Below, in pieces: positions 44,401 to 55,920 of a stretch of DNA of 64,000 nucleotides. The stretch is from Hyaloscypha bicolor E (lineage: Eukaryota > Ascomycota > Leotiomycetes > Helotiales > Hyaloscyphaceae): the NCBI RefSeq assembly GCF_002865645.1, contig NW_020194684.1:4813952-4877951 (forward strand), given 5' to 3'. The position numbers and the translations under genes were made by a program. The first letter of the stretch is position 1. The number at the start of each line of letters is the position of its first letter. The notes below the pieces were generated by a model. It was not told the origin of the DNA and made no database searches. It saw nothing but the letters and a program-made list of their open reading frames with translations.

Positions 44401-47281
44401 AAGAATCTCTTTCCTTTTTGTCCTGGTTCGTCAGAGTGGGGGATGCTGAAGGCCGAAACTGCTGGGCATCACGATGAGGACAATACCGATGGCGCTGAAT
44501 ATCAGATTTGACCGGACCCTTGTTCGAAACGGCAACCACCGTTCCTGCAGGAAGCCTTCCCAGGGCGCGAATCACTCACCTCCCCTCCCGTACCTGAATT
44601 CTGACTTATCACGGTTGGTTGGTAAGAAACCACCAAACGGAATGATTATGTGTGTCGGCTTTTTTTTGTGACACACTATTATCCGCTGCAAACTGTCGAA
44701 CCTGGGAGGCAAACCACACATGTCTTGTTCGTCATCTGCCTCGTGGCTACTTAAAATGGTACATAGAGTTTCATGTTTCAATATCCCCACAGCGGTGCGG
44801 GTCGTCTTGAGCGCGAGGCGGGGCATCAGTGCTAAAAGGGAAGCTGATAAAGCGATGACATGTGCTCAAAGGGCTGAACCGTGGTAAGTTCAATTATCCA
44901 CAATGGCTGGATCCAGACTGCAAGGAGGGGCGAGGTGAGTGGTGGGTGGTGGATGGCGGCAACACCTTCGGGGTGGATGGAAAGGATGGAAGTTGATACG
45001 TCGCGGACTCGCGGGGATCGTGGCCAAAATCAGGACCCAGCATCTCTTGGAGAGGTGACTTGGATAACTGCATCATGAGCCGTGCACAAATTGTGTCTCT
45101 GTCGTTCAAGACGGCCAATGTGAATGTTGGGAGGGGTGCTTCGCGGTGTGAGTGGCTCTTCACAGCGAAACCAAATGTTTCGCGTCTCGCTCCAAGTCTT
45201 TGCTTTGCAGCATCGCGTCGAATGGGAAGCAGACCTCACGAGCGGGGGTTTTTTTTGGCCATCTGCTTCTGAATCACCTCGCGTGGATGCATTCGAGGAC
45301 GGAGAAGCCGCATGGAGGGCGTGCTTCTTGGTGAGTTGCAGCTTCGCATGAAGCCGTAAATAAGGCCCTGGCAAGAAACCTCAATGCTAGTTGTCAAAAG
45401 GTGCTGGTGGAGTGGGCTGTGCGATTCGGATCACCGTCCGTACCTGAGACTCGGGGACGGGGACGAATGATGCAGCAGCACTGAGCAAGTCTGCATGTTT
45501 GGCCGAATCATGTTTGCTGCACAGTGGGCTGGGAGGGCAATATTTGAGGCATGACAATATTGAATTTTCTGCTGTTTCTTCGGTGAGATTATTTTAGAAC
45601 TCGCAGTGAGAGGCACGCAATGCATAACTCTTGCGCGGCGACGCAATTTCCCAAGCTCAGCAGCGATCCACCAGCGTGATCGGCTGTCGCGGCGATGATG
45701 AGATGTGGCAGCACCGAGGCGGTGGTTGCCCAATCCTGTCGCTGGTGGGCGGGGGGGCAGAGGATTCGATGAGGAACAGATTCAGGCGACGTGACGCGGT
45801 GCGGCGATGGCCACGCTCGTATGGATAATAATGCTCAGGTCGCAGCTAGCTCGGTCGGGGTTGTGCATGTGCATACGACAGGCGGCTGGTGGTTGTGGTG
45901 CTGGATGGTTTTGCTGGTGGTGGTGTGGACTCTGAGGTTGGATGTTGAGTGGTGGTGCAAGTGCGTTCTATGGCCGCGGTGTCGAGCACCCACGAGCATC
46001 CACGAGCACGACTCGCCGCTTTGTCCGGCGCTGGTTTTCTTCGCCTTCGCCTGGCTGCGAGCCAGCGCGAAAATAATGGGTTCTCTCGCCCCAGGCGACC
46101 AGCGAGTCGATCCTGGCCAGCGTCGTCCAACCACGGCCGCCCAAGCTGGCCACCGCTGCATCCCCCCAGTGCTCGTGGAACTTCTCGTCGTTCTCGACGA
46201 GGTTTGGCGCAGGTGCCTATCCCCTGCTTCAAGTGTGCCTGCAGCCCGCAAGGGTCGTGGCTGGTCGTGGCCGCTAAGCTCCAGCTCCCGGAAAATCCAC
46301 CCACCCATCCTCCTCCCCGTATGGCCCATGGCCCCATGGCCACTGGGCTCGCTGCACTCGGCCACAGAAAAGTAGCGTCGAACACGAAGGACCAGGATCC
46401 CCGACCAGGTCCCGACCCAGTGCTCACCACTGCACCACCACCACCACTGCACCACCAGTCTGTGCTAGATTTAGAACCGTAGCCAATCCATCCCATCTCA
46501 TGCTGCCGGCTCCCCCAGACAGGGCCCTTGACGCGGACTCACCACCCATTGCTTTCTTGTTCCTGGGCCCTGGCCCACCCGTTGACCATGCCTTCATCCC
46601 AGACCTAGGCCCCATTCGGCGCCCTGCCTATCTTTGCCTTCTATCACACTCGTTGATCCGTGATCTTCTTTACTTTACTCGCAGGGTCCCCGACACACAC
46701 TCTTTTTTTGTCTGTCTTTAGGATTGTCCACTTGTCCCCAATCCATTCTTCTTATACCGACCGCCGGTTTCCCTTTTGTACCTGGACCTTTTGGAACATC
46801 TTCGACTTGTGCTTGCATCATATAGCCTTCTCGGACTTCTTCCGTACCTTCCTTTAGCATCCTGCTGTTGTTCTCCATCCCGGCTTTGTCCCACGAAAAC
46901 GTCGATAATATCAAACCAGTCGACTTCACCCTCTCCACGGCGAGCCTATGTATAATCAGTCACCCCCACAGTACAACTATTAGACAGTCTTTGGTGATCC
47001 CAAAACTGTTGTCCAGTCACTCCCTTCAAGCCAGTTCCTTTTCACTCTCCGAGCATTGAAATTCCGGCCATTCCGCCTTATCGAATCCTGCAGACCAGCC
47101 CAACGTTTCAAACGTATCTTAATCAAATATTTCGAATCGAAACTTCGAGGTCAAACATAAGTAGGTATGTAACGGAATCGTATTTCGAGGGTTGTCGATG
47201 GTCGAAAGGGTGTCCGGGTCGAATGATGTGGCTAACTTCGGCCAGATATCCCTCGCAGCTTAGAATCCAAGAACAATCAAC
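41444..47281. other. 5.8-kb non-coding region upstream of the Msn2/Seb1-like gene
   Basis: No gene is recognised. From ~43.0 to 46.5 kb the DNA is GC-rich, with long frames on both strands that overlap one another (for example 45791-46375 + and 45846-46496 -) and encode only low-complexity peptides. A CAGCAC/GAGCAC repeat lies at ~43708-43745. The last ~800 bp are pyrimidine-rich and look like a long 5' leader. Such a large upstream region suits a highly regulated transcription factor gene, but could also contain a non-coding RNA. Confidence 0.45.
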
Positions 47282-49231
47282 ATGGACTCTTCATACCCAC
47301 ACCCCCAGGTAATGGGACAATCACCCTTCTTCTACTACAACCCGGATCCGAAGCCAGACAACCGCCAGCATGGTCACTTCTCCCAGCACCCAAGTAACAT
47401 CCAGGTGCCAATGTACCACCCACATGTGCAGCCAATGCCTTCGACTCCGATCTACTCCAGACCGAACTCGTCGTGCTCGCAGCCTCCGATGCATCCCCAT
47501 ATGTACAACGCTGGATACCAGACACACATGACCCCAATGGCTTCCCCTCGCCCAATGTACCAAAAGCCTACCATCTTGATCCAGGACCACTCACCCCGAT
47601 TGATGATCGACTCCGACTGCCATGAGGGCGACATGTACTACTATCCCTCCACACCGCCGTTGTCTGCCTCCGGAAGCGTCATGAGCAGCCCATCCAGCTG
47701 TGACGTGCTGCAAACTCCGATGAACACCGTGTCCATGGGACTCGAGGGATTCGAAGGAGTAAAGCAAGGATGCCAAGGCGAGGTCCAGTCCGAGAATCTT
47801 TCCGGCGGCGACTGGCAACGATGTGGCTCCCCGCCGGTGACACCAGGTATGTTGTGCTGATACATTTTCCTGTCGAAGTCTCTTCCTGCACACTTTCTGC
47901 GAGGCTTTCGTATTCGATGTGCCGGTGTTAACTTGCCCTTTGCTCTTCCAGTGTTCATCCAGCCAAATTCGCTTATGAGCAACGGGAACGCTAGCGAGCT
48001 CCTCTCTGCAACATCTTGTCCCTCACTTTCGCCGTCCCCTTCTCCATACCCACGATCTGTCATTTCCGAACAGGACTTCGACTTTTGCGACCCACGAAAC
48101 CTCACGGTTGGATCTGGTGCACCCGCCAATCCTCCATTGACCAAGACCGTCGCTGCTGAATTCCCGCCTCTGCCAACCCTTTGCGCAGGAGACGACGAAG
48201 AACACCAGTTCATGCTGGGGGGTGAGAGCTTCAACAAGGCTGCCGAGACCCACGCGAAGACATTCAACTTTTCCGCACCCGTCCACCACGGCCTGCCAAC
48301 CTTCGATCAATTCTCCGACCTCGACTCCGAGGAAGATTTCGTCAACGGTCTGGTGAACTTCCCTGCGACCGACAACGTCCAATTCTTCGGCAGCAAGAGA
48401 CAACGCACGAACTCTGGCTCCGATCTCGTTTCCCTGGACCACGAGCACTTCATTGACGAAGACGACTTCGAGGATTTCGAAGATTTCGAGGACTCCGAGC
48501 AATTTGCCGTCGCTTGTTTGCCAAGCCCCCCGGCTTCTGGCTCTGAAGGCGAAATCAAGAAGGAAAAGCGCACCAAGAAGTCGAAGAAAGCCGCACGTTG
48601 TGAGGAGGACAGCTCCGAGTTCGACGACCTCGTCCGATCGCGCAAGTACACCGTTCCAATGAACGCAGCAAGTGGAGCCCCGGCTCAAGAGAGCACCAAC
48701 GACACACAACAAGCAGAGTCCGCCCCAAGCCAATCCGGCTCTTCTGAGTCTAACACTGGCAACAACGTCGGGGGCTCTGATGCAGGCGCCACGCCCTCGC
48801 AGCCACCTGTCAACCGCCGAGGCCGAAAGCAATCCCTGACCGAGGATCCCTCCAAGACCTTCGTGTGTGATATCTGCAACCGCCGATTCAGACGCCAAGA
48901 ACACCTCAAGAGACACTACCGTTCCCTCCATACGCAAGACAAGCCCTTCGAGTGTCACGAGTGCGGCAAGAAGTTCTCCCGAAGCGATAATCTCTCTCAG
49001 CACGCTCGCACTCACGGAAGCGGTGCTATCGTCATGGGTGTTTTGGAAGACGGCGAGCTCCCAAGTGATCACATGGAGTCGGCCAGTGACGGCGAACACA
49101 TTCACTCCTTGGGCAGTGTCCTCTTCAATGTTGCTGCTGCTGCCTCTGGCAGTGACAGTGAGCTCACTTCCGATGGCGGTAGCAGTGATGGCGACAACCA
49201 GTCCCGCAAGAAGCGCAAGCGGTCCGACTGA
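47282..49231 (+). CDS. MSN2: Msn2/Msn4-Seb1-type C2H2 stress transcription factor
   Basis: Exons 47282-47846 and 47952-49231 (intron 105 bp) join to 614 aa. The N-terminus is Pro/Tyr/Gln-rich and the middle acidic ([17 protein letters not shown], ~360). A basic patch follows ([14 protein letters not shown]). Two C2H2 fingers lie at ~492-543: C494/C497/H510/H515 and C523/C526/H539/H543. Their recognition helices, RRQEHLKRH and SRSDNLSQH, match those of yeast Msn2, which bind AGGGG stress-response elements. The tail ends in RKKRKRSD, a likely nuclear signal. Orthologues (Seb1, MsnA) control osmotic, oxidative and secondary-metabolism responses in moulds. The ATG at 47282 follows a long leader and starts a conserved-looking MDSSYPHPQ. 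Confidence 0.9.
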
Positions 49232-50004
49232 AACCTTATAGTTCACATCGTTCGATAAGATCGATGGGGAACATCGGGTACGAACATTACGAACATACGG
49301 ACACAATCTTTCACCACCAGCCGCCCACTACCATTTACGTGGTCAGGCTTTAGGGATACTCGGGTCTCGCGACCACACTGATGCCGTCATGATGGTTGGG
49401 GGGTTCTGAAATCAAAAGTCGTTCTCTTGCTTTGCTGTCGCGATTTCTCTTCTCTGTATTATGTTTTCTTTTTCAAGACTTTTCTCGTGCCCATTTAGCG
49501 TGATGACGGATCCAACGAAAATTGGGGCGCGTGTACCTTGATACGACGGGTTTGGCAGGTGGTTGGAATGGTTGCTTTCTTACCTTCGTTGTAATAACAT
49601 TGCGATAACATTGCGACGGATGCTGGTAGACCGTTTCGCAAAGCTACCTCTGGCTATGCTCTTCTAGCAACAGTGACTGGATCACAAATGTACACCAGTT
49701 TTTTTGCCTCTCTAGAGCCTTCTCTGTGACCAATATTCCAATATGCTATCAGTGATTTCTACTTCATAGCAAACCATTGAATTCTCTCGTCGATCACCAA
49801 CCCTCAGCTCGGAAGTTGTATTATTTGTTCGCTTCTCGATTGCAAGGGAGGCGAGGGTCACGTGTGAAGACTACTTTCAGCGAATTTCCGAGTCCTCAAC
49901 ACCAACCTTTTTCACCACTTGCCTTCACACACCGTCTCTGACAGATTAATGGCCCAAGAAGGATGAGGCTCCATAAAGCCTAAACTTCCATCGTAAATGC
50001 TTCC
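49232..50004. other. Intergenic: 3' UTR of the zinc-finger gene and DPH6 promoter
   Basis: 773 bp with no gene. A CACGTG palindrome lies at 49859-49864, about 140 bp before the DPH6 start, and may bind a bHLH factor. Confidence 0.45.
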
Positions 50005-52546
50005 ATGCCAATGAAGGCTCCCGTTGGTTTTGTTAGTTTTCAGCCGCGGCTGGTCCCAACGCCCGGCATGACCGAGGCTCTGGAAGTCATTGCCCTCATT
50101 TCTGGCGGCAAAGACAGCTTTTTCTCGCTTCTACACTGCATACAGAATGGGCACAAAGTCGTAGCCTTGGGGAATCTTTACCCCGCGGCTGAGAATCCAA
50201 GACCCGATACTGAGCGCGGCTCCAATCACGCGCCGCAGAACGAGGATGACGAGCATGATCTCAATAGCTTCATGTATCAGACTGTCGGTCACATGGTAGT
50301 CCCACTGTACCAACAGGCTCTCGGGATACCGTTGTATCGTCAGCCAATCGTGGGGACCGCGATACAGACTGGGACGAGTTACGGTCACTCCGGTGTTCGT
50401 TTGATGGAGCTCTCTCCTTCAAACTTGGGATCCGCAGGGGAGAGTCAGCCTTCGAAGAGTGGGGCGGAGGATGAGACCGAATCGCTGGTACCTTTGTTGA
50501 GGAGGATCATGGCAGATCATCCGTCAGCGAACGCTCTCAGCACTGGTGCCATTCTCTCGACATATCAACGGACACGCATTGAGTCGGTAGCAATACGGCT
50601 CGGTCTCATACCCTTGGCTTACCTATGGAAATACCCAATCCTTCCACCAGGAACCCAGTCCTCGCTTCTCGAAGATATGCAGACAGTCGGTCTGGACGCA
50701 AGGATTGTGAAAGTTGCCAGTGGTGGGCTTGATGAGAGCTTTCTTTGGGGAAATGTTGCCAATCAGCAAGTCATGCGGCGCATAGAAAGATCCACGAAGA
50801 GGTTTGGAACGTATGGTGATGGGGCTGTGCTTGGTGAGGGCGGGGAATTCGAGACTTTGGTTGTGGATGGGCCTGCCAGCTTGTTCAAAGGCAGGATTGA
50901 GGTTCAAGAGAGAAGCAAGAGGGTAGTGAGAGAAGGTGGTGGATCTTCCTGGCTCCATATTAGCGACGCAAAGGTGGTTGCGAAAGACTTGGTCGAAGAT
51001 GTGAAGACAGGATGTCGAATCCCGGACCTACTCGAACCCAGGTTCAACAACATCTTCAATGCTCTCATTACGGAACCCGAGGATATAACAATTCCCACAT
51101 TGGATAGCCTCAGAGCTCCACTGCCAGAAAGAAACAATATGCAAGAACCCGTTTTGTCACCTCGTTCATCAAGACAAGATAATTTACTTCGTTGGACTGT
51201 TACCGCGAGTGGAAACCCAACCAAGCGTTCAATCACTGACGAGGTGGGAAGACTGATCGAGGAACTAAGACAACGTCTACAAGAAGCGTCTTCAGATCCC
51301 ACCAACATCATCTCAACCATCGTCATCTTAAGATCAATGCAAGATTTTGCCTCCGTAAACAAGGTACTACCAACTCCGCTCCCCGCTAGCAGTCCCTACC
51401 CTCTCTAACACAACACTAGGTCTACGGCGCCCTCTTCACAGAACCAAATCCTCCAGCAAGAGTCACAATAGCATGCGGCTCTCTCATGCCCAAAGACGTA
51501 AATATAACCATTCACCTGAAACTCCACAAACCCTCCCCTTCCTCACCAGATAGAAAGGCACTACACGTGCAATCCCGATCCTACTGGGCGCCTGCCAACA
51601 TTGGGCCATATTCACAGGCAATCTCTATCCCGCTCCCCTCATCTTCTGGCGAGGACCATCCCGTCTGGGCAGTCTCCGTTGCAGGACAGATACCACTCAT
51701 CCCTCACACTATGAGCTTACCGGCCCGCGACGGCAGCACCGAGATTCCAAGCACTAGTGTATTTGATGCGAGGAATTTCAAGTTACAGACTGTGTTGTCG
51801 TTGCAGCATCTCTGGCGGATAGGACAAGAGATGAACGTCCAGTGGTGGACGAGCGCCGTTGCGTATCTCCCGTCCTCCTCTCTCGAGGTTGTGGCAGAGA
51901 AAGCTGCGATTGTAAGCCGTGCTTGGGCATTGGTACATGAGAGAGAGCTCAAGGGTGATGAGTCTGAAGAGGAGGAAGCAAGGGATCTGTGGGAGGAGAA
52001 GTATTATGCGGGGATGGAGGTTAGGGGTCAAGGGAAGGTGGAGAAAATGTTACCTGATTGGGAGGTTGTGGAGTTTGGTGGCGGGGAGGGGGGCATGGTT
52101 CCTCCATTTTGGGTGGCGGAGGTAGAGGAGTTGCCGAGAGGGAGTGAGGTTGAGTGGCATGCTCAGCTTGGGGTTGCGGGTGGGTCTGTGAAAGTAAGTC
52201 GTTATGAATCTTTTGACGACAGAAACTGATGATTATGAAGCTTTACTCTGGTCGTGGCGAGGATGGCTATTCTATCCACCAGTGCTCGTTTGGTGGTACT
52301 GCGCAGTCTGTTGTTATGCTAGATTATTCGGAAGATGTTGCTGCGCTCAGGGGGAGACTCGACGAAGCACTCAAAGTTCTCGGTGCAGATTTGGAAGTTG
52401 GGGATTGTAAACAAACTTCCTATCTTGATGTTTCTATCCAAGGGATGTGGGACGCGGGAAAATTTGGTGGTAAGACACCATGCAGAAGTATCTGGAGTGC
52501 CTCTGGGAAGAGACTTGCTGTGGCTTTGATACTAGACGCATCTTAG
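50005..52546 (+). CDS. DPH6: Diphthine-ammonia ligase Dph6
   Basis: Exons 50005-51363, 51420-52193 and 52241-52546 join to 812 aa. The N-terminal domain is an ATP-pyrophosphatase: VIALISGGKDSFFSLLHC with the PP-loop SGGKDS at 33-38, LWKYPILPPGTQSSLLEDM, and GEGGEFETLVVDGP (~277-290). It amidates diphthine on elongation factor 2 in the last step of diphthamide synthesis in the cytosol. Two RidA/YjgF-like domains follow, as in other fungal Dph6: one from ~390 and one containing SYWAPANIGPYSQAI. The C-terminus includes CSFGGTAQSVVML. M22 (50068) is an alternative start closer to the usual N-terminus. The second intron acceptor was placed at 52240 because the earlier AG would leave only a 29-bp intron. 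Confidence 0.94.
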
Positions 52547-53113
52547 ACTTCCCATCAGAACACAAAGCTATTGTTACTTTCCCTTCAACATGTAAGTGAC
52601 TAAAGTCAGGAATAGGTTTTTTGAACCTCGAGAGTATCAAGGGTGATCACAGCATGTGTGATACTTCTCAACCCTACTTCGATACGGAATTTTTAGGTCA
52701 TCTGGCGGGAAATTGCCTCCTCGAGATATGTTGCGACCATCGTTTATTGTAATGATGGACTCCCGATGGTCGCCTAAGGGGAAGTATCGCCGAACATCTT
52801 TATTACATAGAGAGACAGAGCAGTAAAAATTGGGTTGAAATTGTAATTCCACTCCAGACCTTCAATCTACTTTGGTGTCTAGTTAACCATGCAACTCAAG
52901 GCATACGCTTTGTGAATGCAGCTTGATTTTGAGAACAGACCCTCAGACCTCCATGTATGAAAATGTGGAAAAGTGGACGCGAATGCTTTTTTGGTAAACC
53001 AGCGAGAGAGAAAAAGAATACAACCCCTCAACCATCGGGTCTCGAACCCATTCAAACTCAACGCATGTTCCGTAAAAACAGCCCGAAATATGAAGGCTCC
53101 ATCCCCGGAACGT
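52547..53113. other. Convergent intergenic region
   Basis: 567 bp between the 3' ends of DPH6 (+) and the coiled-coil gene (-). No gene seen. A tRNA-like B-box (GGTTCGAGACC, minus strand, near 53040) has no matching A-box. Confidence 0.5.
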
Positions 53114-54516
53114 CTACTTGACGTTTCCAGCACCACCCCGGTGTTGCATCGCCGCCTTCCTCTCCTGGAGCCGTCTCTCGTCTTCCGCGAAATGAAGCTG
53201 CTCCCTCATCTGAGCAGCCTTCAATCGACTCTCCGTGCTAACCAGCCGTTGTTTGAGGGTCAAAGCTTTCTGGTACTCAGTCCTGCTATACTCGAGAACA
53301 TTTTGATACTGCTGACCCGCCCTCTGGCTCTGTCTCGCACTTTGATCCGCTCTTCGATCAGCTGCAGTTCTCAAATGCTTCTCTTGATTAACTCTCAAGT
53401 CCAGGTTTCGAATCTGGCCATCTCTCTCCGAAAGTTCTTGTTGAAGTATCTGAATCGTTGGGGACTCATTTCCATGAGGCCGATTTGCGGCATTTGCTTT
53501 TCTGAGGTCTTCTTGATGACGTATTATGATAAGATCTTTTTCGGAATTGGCTAAGCAAAGCTGTTTGATTTGCTTATCCTTGTCTGCGGCCCACGTTATT
53601 CATTTCTCTTGTCCTGAATGAATTTGATAGACTTACCTTGAATAAACCTATTCTGGACTTTCAGCTCTTCTAGCGATCTTTTGAATAGGCTTCTTCCGGT
53701 CGATACCTTACGTTGGAGCCTAACTGCTGACGCTTTCATTTCCTCAGCCTCTTTCAGCCATTTCTGCGTTTTCCTGTTCTGCTCTGTCCAAGCCTTGATC
53801 TCCTCCTTCAGTCCATCCATGTCGACATCTCGACTACGCTCAGATTTGGTCTCTGAGTCAAGGGCTGTAAAAACTTCGGGGACAGTATCAAATTCTTGGG
53901 CTTCCTCCGGGGCCTGTGGTGTAATAACTGAACCTGGTAGGCTGTGTGGCTCCGAAAGAGCTTGACTTGTGAACGAGTCATGCGCAGACTCTTGTACAAT
54001 GTTTGCGTCGGTCTCGGTCTTTGCCTTCTTTTCTGCAGGCTTTACAATCTCTTCGTCCTCACTATCAGTGACGACACAACGCTTGAGCCTTGGCCACGGA
54101 TCCATTCTTTGTGGCTGTTCCGACTCTTGGTGTTCCTTAGCCTTGCCAACATATTGCCGATCTGCTTCATCATCATAGGGATAGATATCTGGCTGCAGAG
54201 TTCGATAAGCTTCACTTCTGAGCTCATACAAACTATGAGGGAGAGAAATGGCGACTCTTTTGATGACAGCGGCCCAATCCTTGGTGGATTCCTTTTCGAA
54301 GTACTCATCGAGGGAAGATTCGATAACAATCCTGAGTTGATCTAAAGTCTTTCTCCCACCTGCAAGTCTGTGAGACACAACCTCTTCGTGGGACCATTTT
54401 CTGGTTGGCTCATCTTCCACAGGTACCGTGCTATGGCGACGTTCTGACCGTAGTCTGCGACCAGGCGTGTTTTCTTGTTGAGACATTTCGTTTCCTAACG
54501 AAGAGTCAGAAAACAT
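53114..54516 (-). CDS. Uncharacterised coiled-coil protein (449 aa)
   Basis: Exons 54516-53637 and 53583-53114 on the minus strand join across a 53-bp intron (GTAAGT...CGCAG) to 449 aa. The start is 54516 (MFSDSSLGNEMSQQ) or the internal ATG at 54486. I do not recognise the family. Residues ~45-130 form a helical segment with conserved look (WSHEEVVSHRLAGGRKTLDQL, WAAVIKRVAISLPHSLYELR). The middle is acidic and disordered. From ~245 to the end, long heptad stretches form coiled coils (EEIKAWTEQNRKTQKWLKEAEE, ILQQELSERDGQIRNLDLRV, ESRLKAAQMREQLHFAEDERRL). A structural role at a spindle, septum or chromatin scaffold is conceivable, but nothing specific supports it. Confidence 0.72.
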
Positions 54517-55647
54517 AGCAAGCTGAATCTCTTAAGAAGACAACGGAAATCACTGCCTCGAAAATCCAAAAGACATGCTCGAGTGAAACTGACCCATTGG
54601 AGAGGAGACGTCTCGAGGAAAACCAAATCACAGCCTTTCATGGGAACAGTGACGTTGCCACGGAGATAATAGCAGTGTTAGAGGGCTTGTACACCATGTA
54701 AGGTTGGTAACTGTGTCGATGACAAGAGAAGTTAGCAAATAGAATGATTCACATGCTCTGGAAAGTGAATCGTGCAACGGAGAGAAAAACAAAACTGAAT
54801 AAAGGTGAGAAATACTAAGTGATGAGGAGATCGGCGCGAATGCTGCCTTTGGTAAATGATACCGGAAAGTGTAGCAGCACTGTAAATAGGAATGAAGTGA
54901 AAGCTTTTCCTAGCGCAGCGAAATGTGTTTGTCGAAGGGGAGGACCAACTCGGGCAGCTAGAGTCAGGACATTGGGGATATTAAGAGATGCTGTAATAGA
55001 TAAAAGGACGACGTGCGTGTCTGAGTGATAAAGGGGAGAAGAGCGAGCATGCAAAGAAGGGGACTAACTTGCCTAATTCGAGTTCTCTGCGGGGAGATGG
55101 GTATTAGTGGTGTTGTGAGATGCTGTGGTAGATAAAAGGGCGTGTGTGTCTGGTCGATGAAGGGGTGAAGGGTGAATACACAAAGGAGGAAAGACCGGAC
55201 GAAATGGAGGAGAAGAGGAGAGGAGAGGGGGGGGGCGCGTGAAATGATTGGGTTGCCAGGGAACTGACTGAGGGTTAGGTTAAAGCTGAAGTGCGACAGA
55301 AATAGAGTAGGAAAAATGAAACTATCCCCTAGGAGCCAAAGCAATCAATGATGAAAAAGATGATAGAAACAAGGAACTAACTTACCGAAATGAAGGCGAA
55401 CACATGAGCGAGCTGAAATACCTGTGACTAACCCTGAGTTAGCAAAGAGAAAGCGCGGAGAGAAAATAGTGAAGAAAGGGTGAGCAAGTGCAGGGACAAG
55501 AATACCTTGAATGGAGTTTGGTTTAGAGAGCCTTTTAACAGTTTGGCAGTTCATAGTTTGAACTATAGTTTAAACGAACTAGTTGGCTTTTATTAGAACT
55601 ATAAACGGACTACTAAGAATATAATCCTCGCTAGTTTAAACTATAGT
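54517..55647. repeat. Purine-rich repeat region upstream of the coiled-coil gene
   Basis: On the plus strand the sequence is G/A-rich. A unit starting GAGATGCTGT.GTAGATAAAAG occurs at 54985 and again at 55117 (spacing 132 bp), with similar following text (GTGTCTG, then GATAAAGGGG or GATGAAGGGG). A poly-G run is at ~55227-55236. At the right end, AAACTATAGTTT-type palindromes form an inverted repeat (55560-55582 and 55631-55652). No gene is supported here. Confidence 0.5.
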
Positions 55648-55920
55648 TTAGTAGTCATCAAGCACAGTCTCCAAGTAGGTATCCATGTTCTGGTCAACAT
55701 ACTCATTTGTAGATTTCGCGGCCTCGTCTGGATTCGCTATTGCCCATGGTATTCCATACATCTTGTTACCTCGTGCGTCATCGGATACTAATTCCTCATT
55801 CAAAGGCACAGACTCATGAACCTGAAGCCGAAGAACAACATTACTGTCCTGCGCAATCTCCAGAGCTTTCGTTCTTGTTCCAGTCCACTCCCTCAGAGAT
55901 AGCTGAGTCGAATTCAGGTG
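55648..55920 (-). other. Open reading frame of 90 codons without ATG start (possible terminal exon or gene relic)
   Basis: From a TAG at 55921-55923 to a TAA at 55650-55648 the minus strand is open for 90 codons with no suitable start. It includes SNVVLRLQVHESVPLNEELV, MYGIPWAIANPDEAAKSTNE and ends MDTYLETVLDDY. The composition looks protein-like. I do not recognise it. It could be the last exon of an undetected gene or a truncated remnant, and its stop lies inside the palindromic element. Confidence 0.3.

Noticed and set aside
45791..46496. Long overlapping frames on both strands (up to ~216 codons)
   Set aside because: They overlap in several frames, encode low-complexity Trp/His/Pro-rich peptides and match no family; typical of GC-rich non-coding DNA.
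41444..47281. AGGGG/CCCCT stress elements upstream of the Msn2-like gene, suggesting autoregulation
   Set aside because: Only a few sites were found, no more than chance for a pentamer over 5.8 kb.
53020..53060. tRNA-like B-box (GGTTCGAGACC on the minus strand)
   Set aside because: The T-stem is imperfect, and no A-box, anticodon arm or acceptor stem can be built around it.
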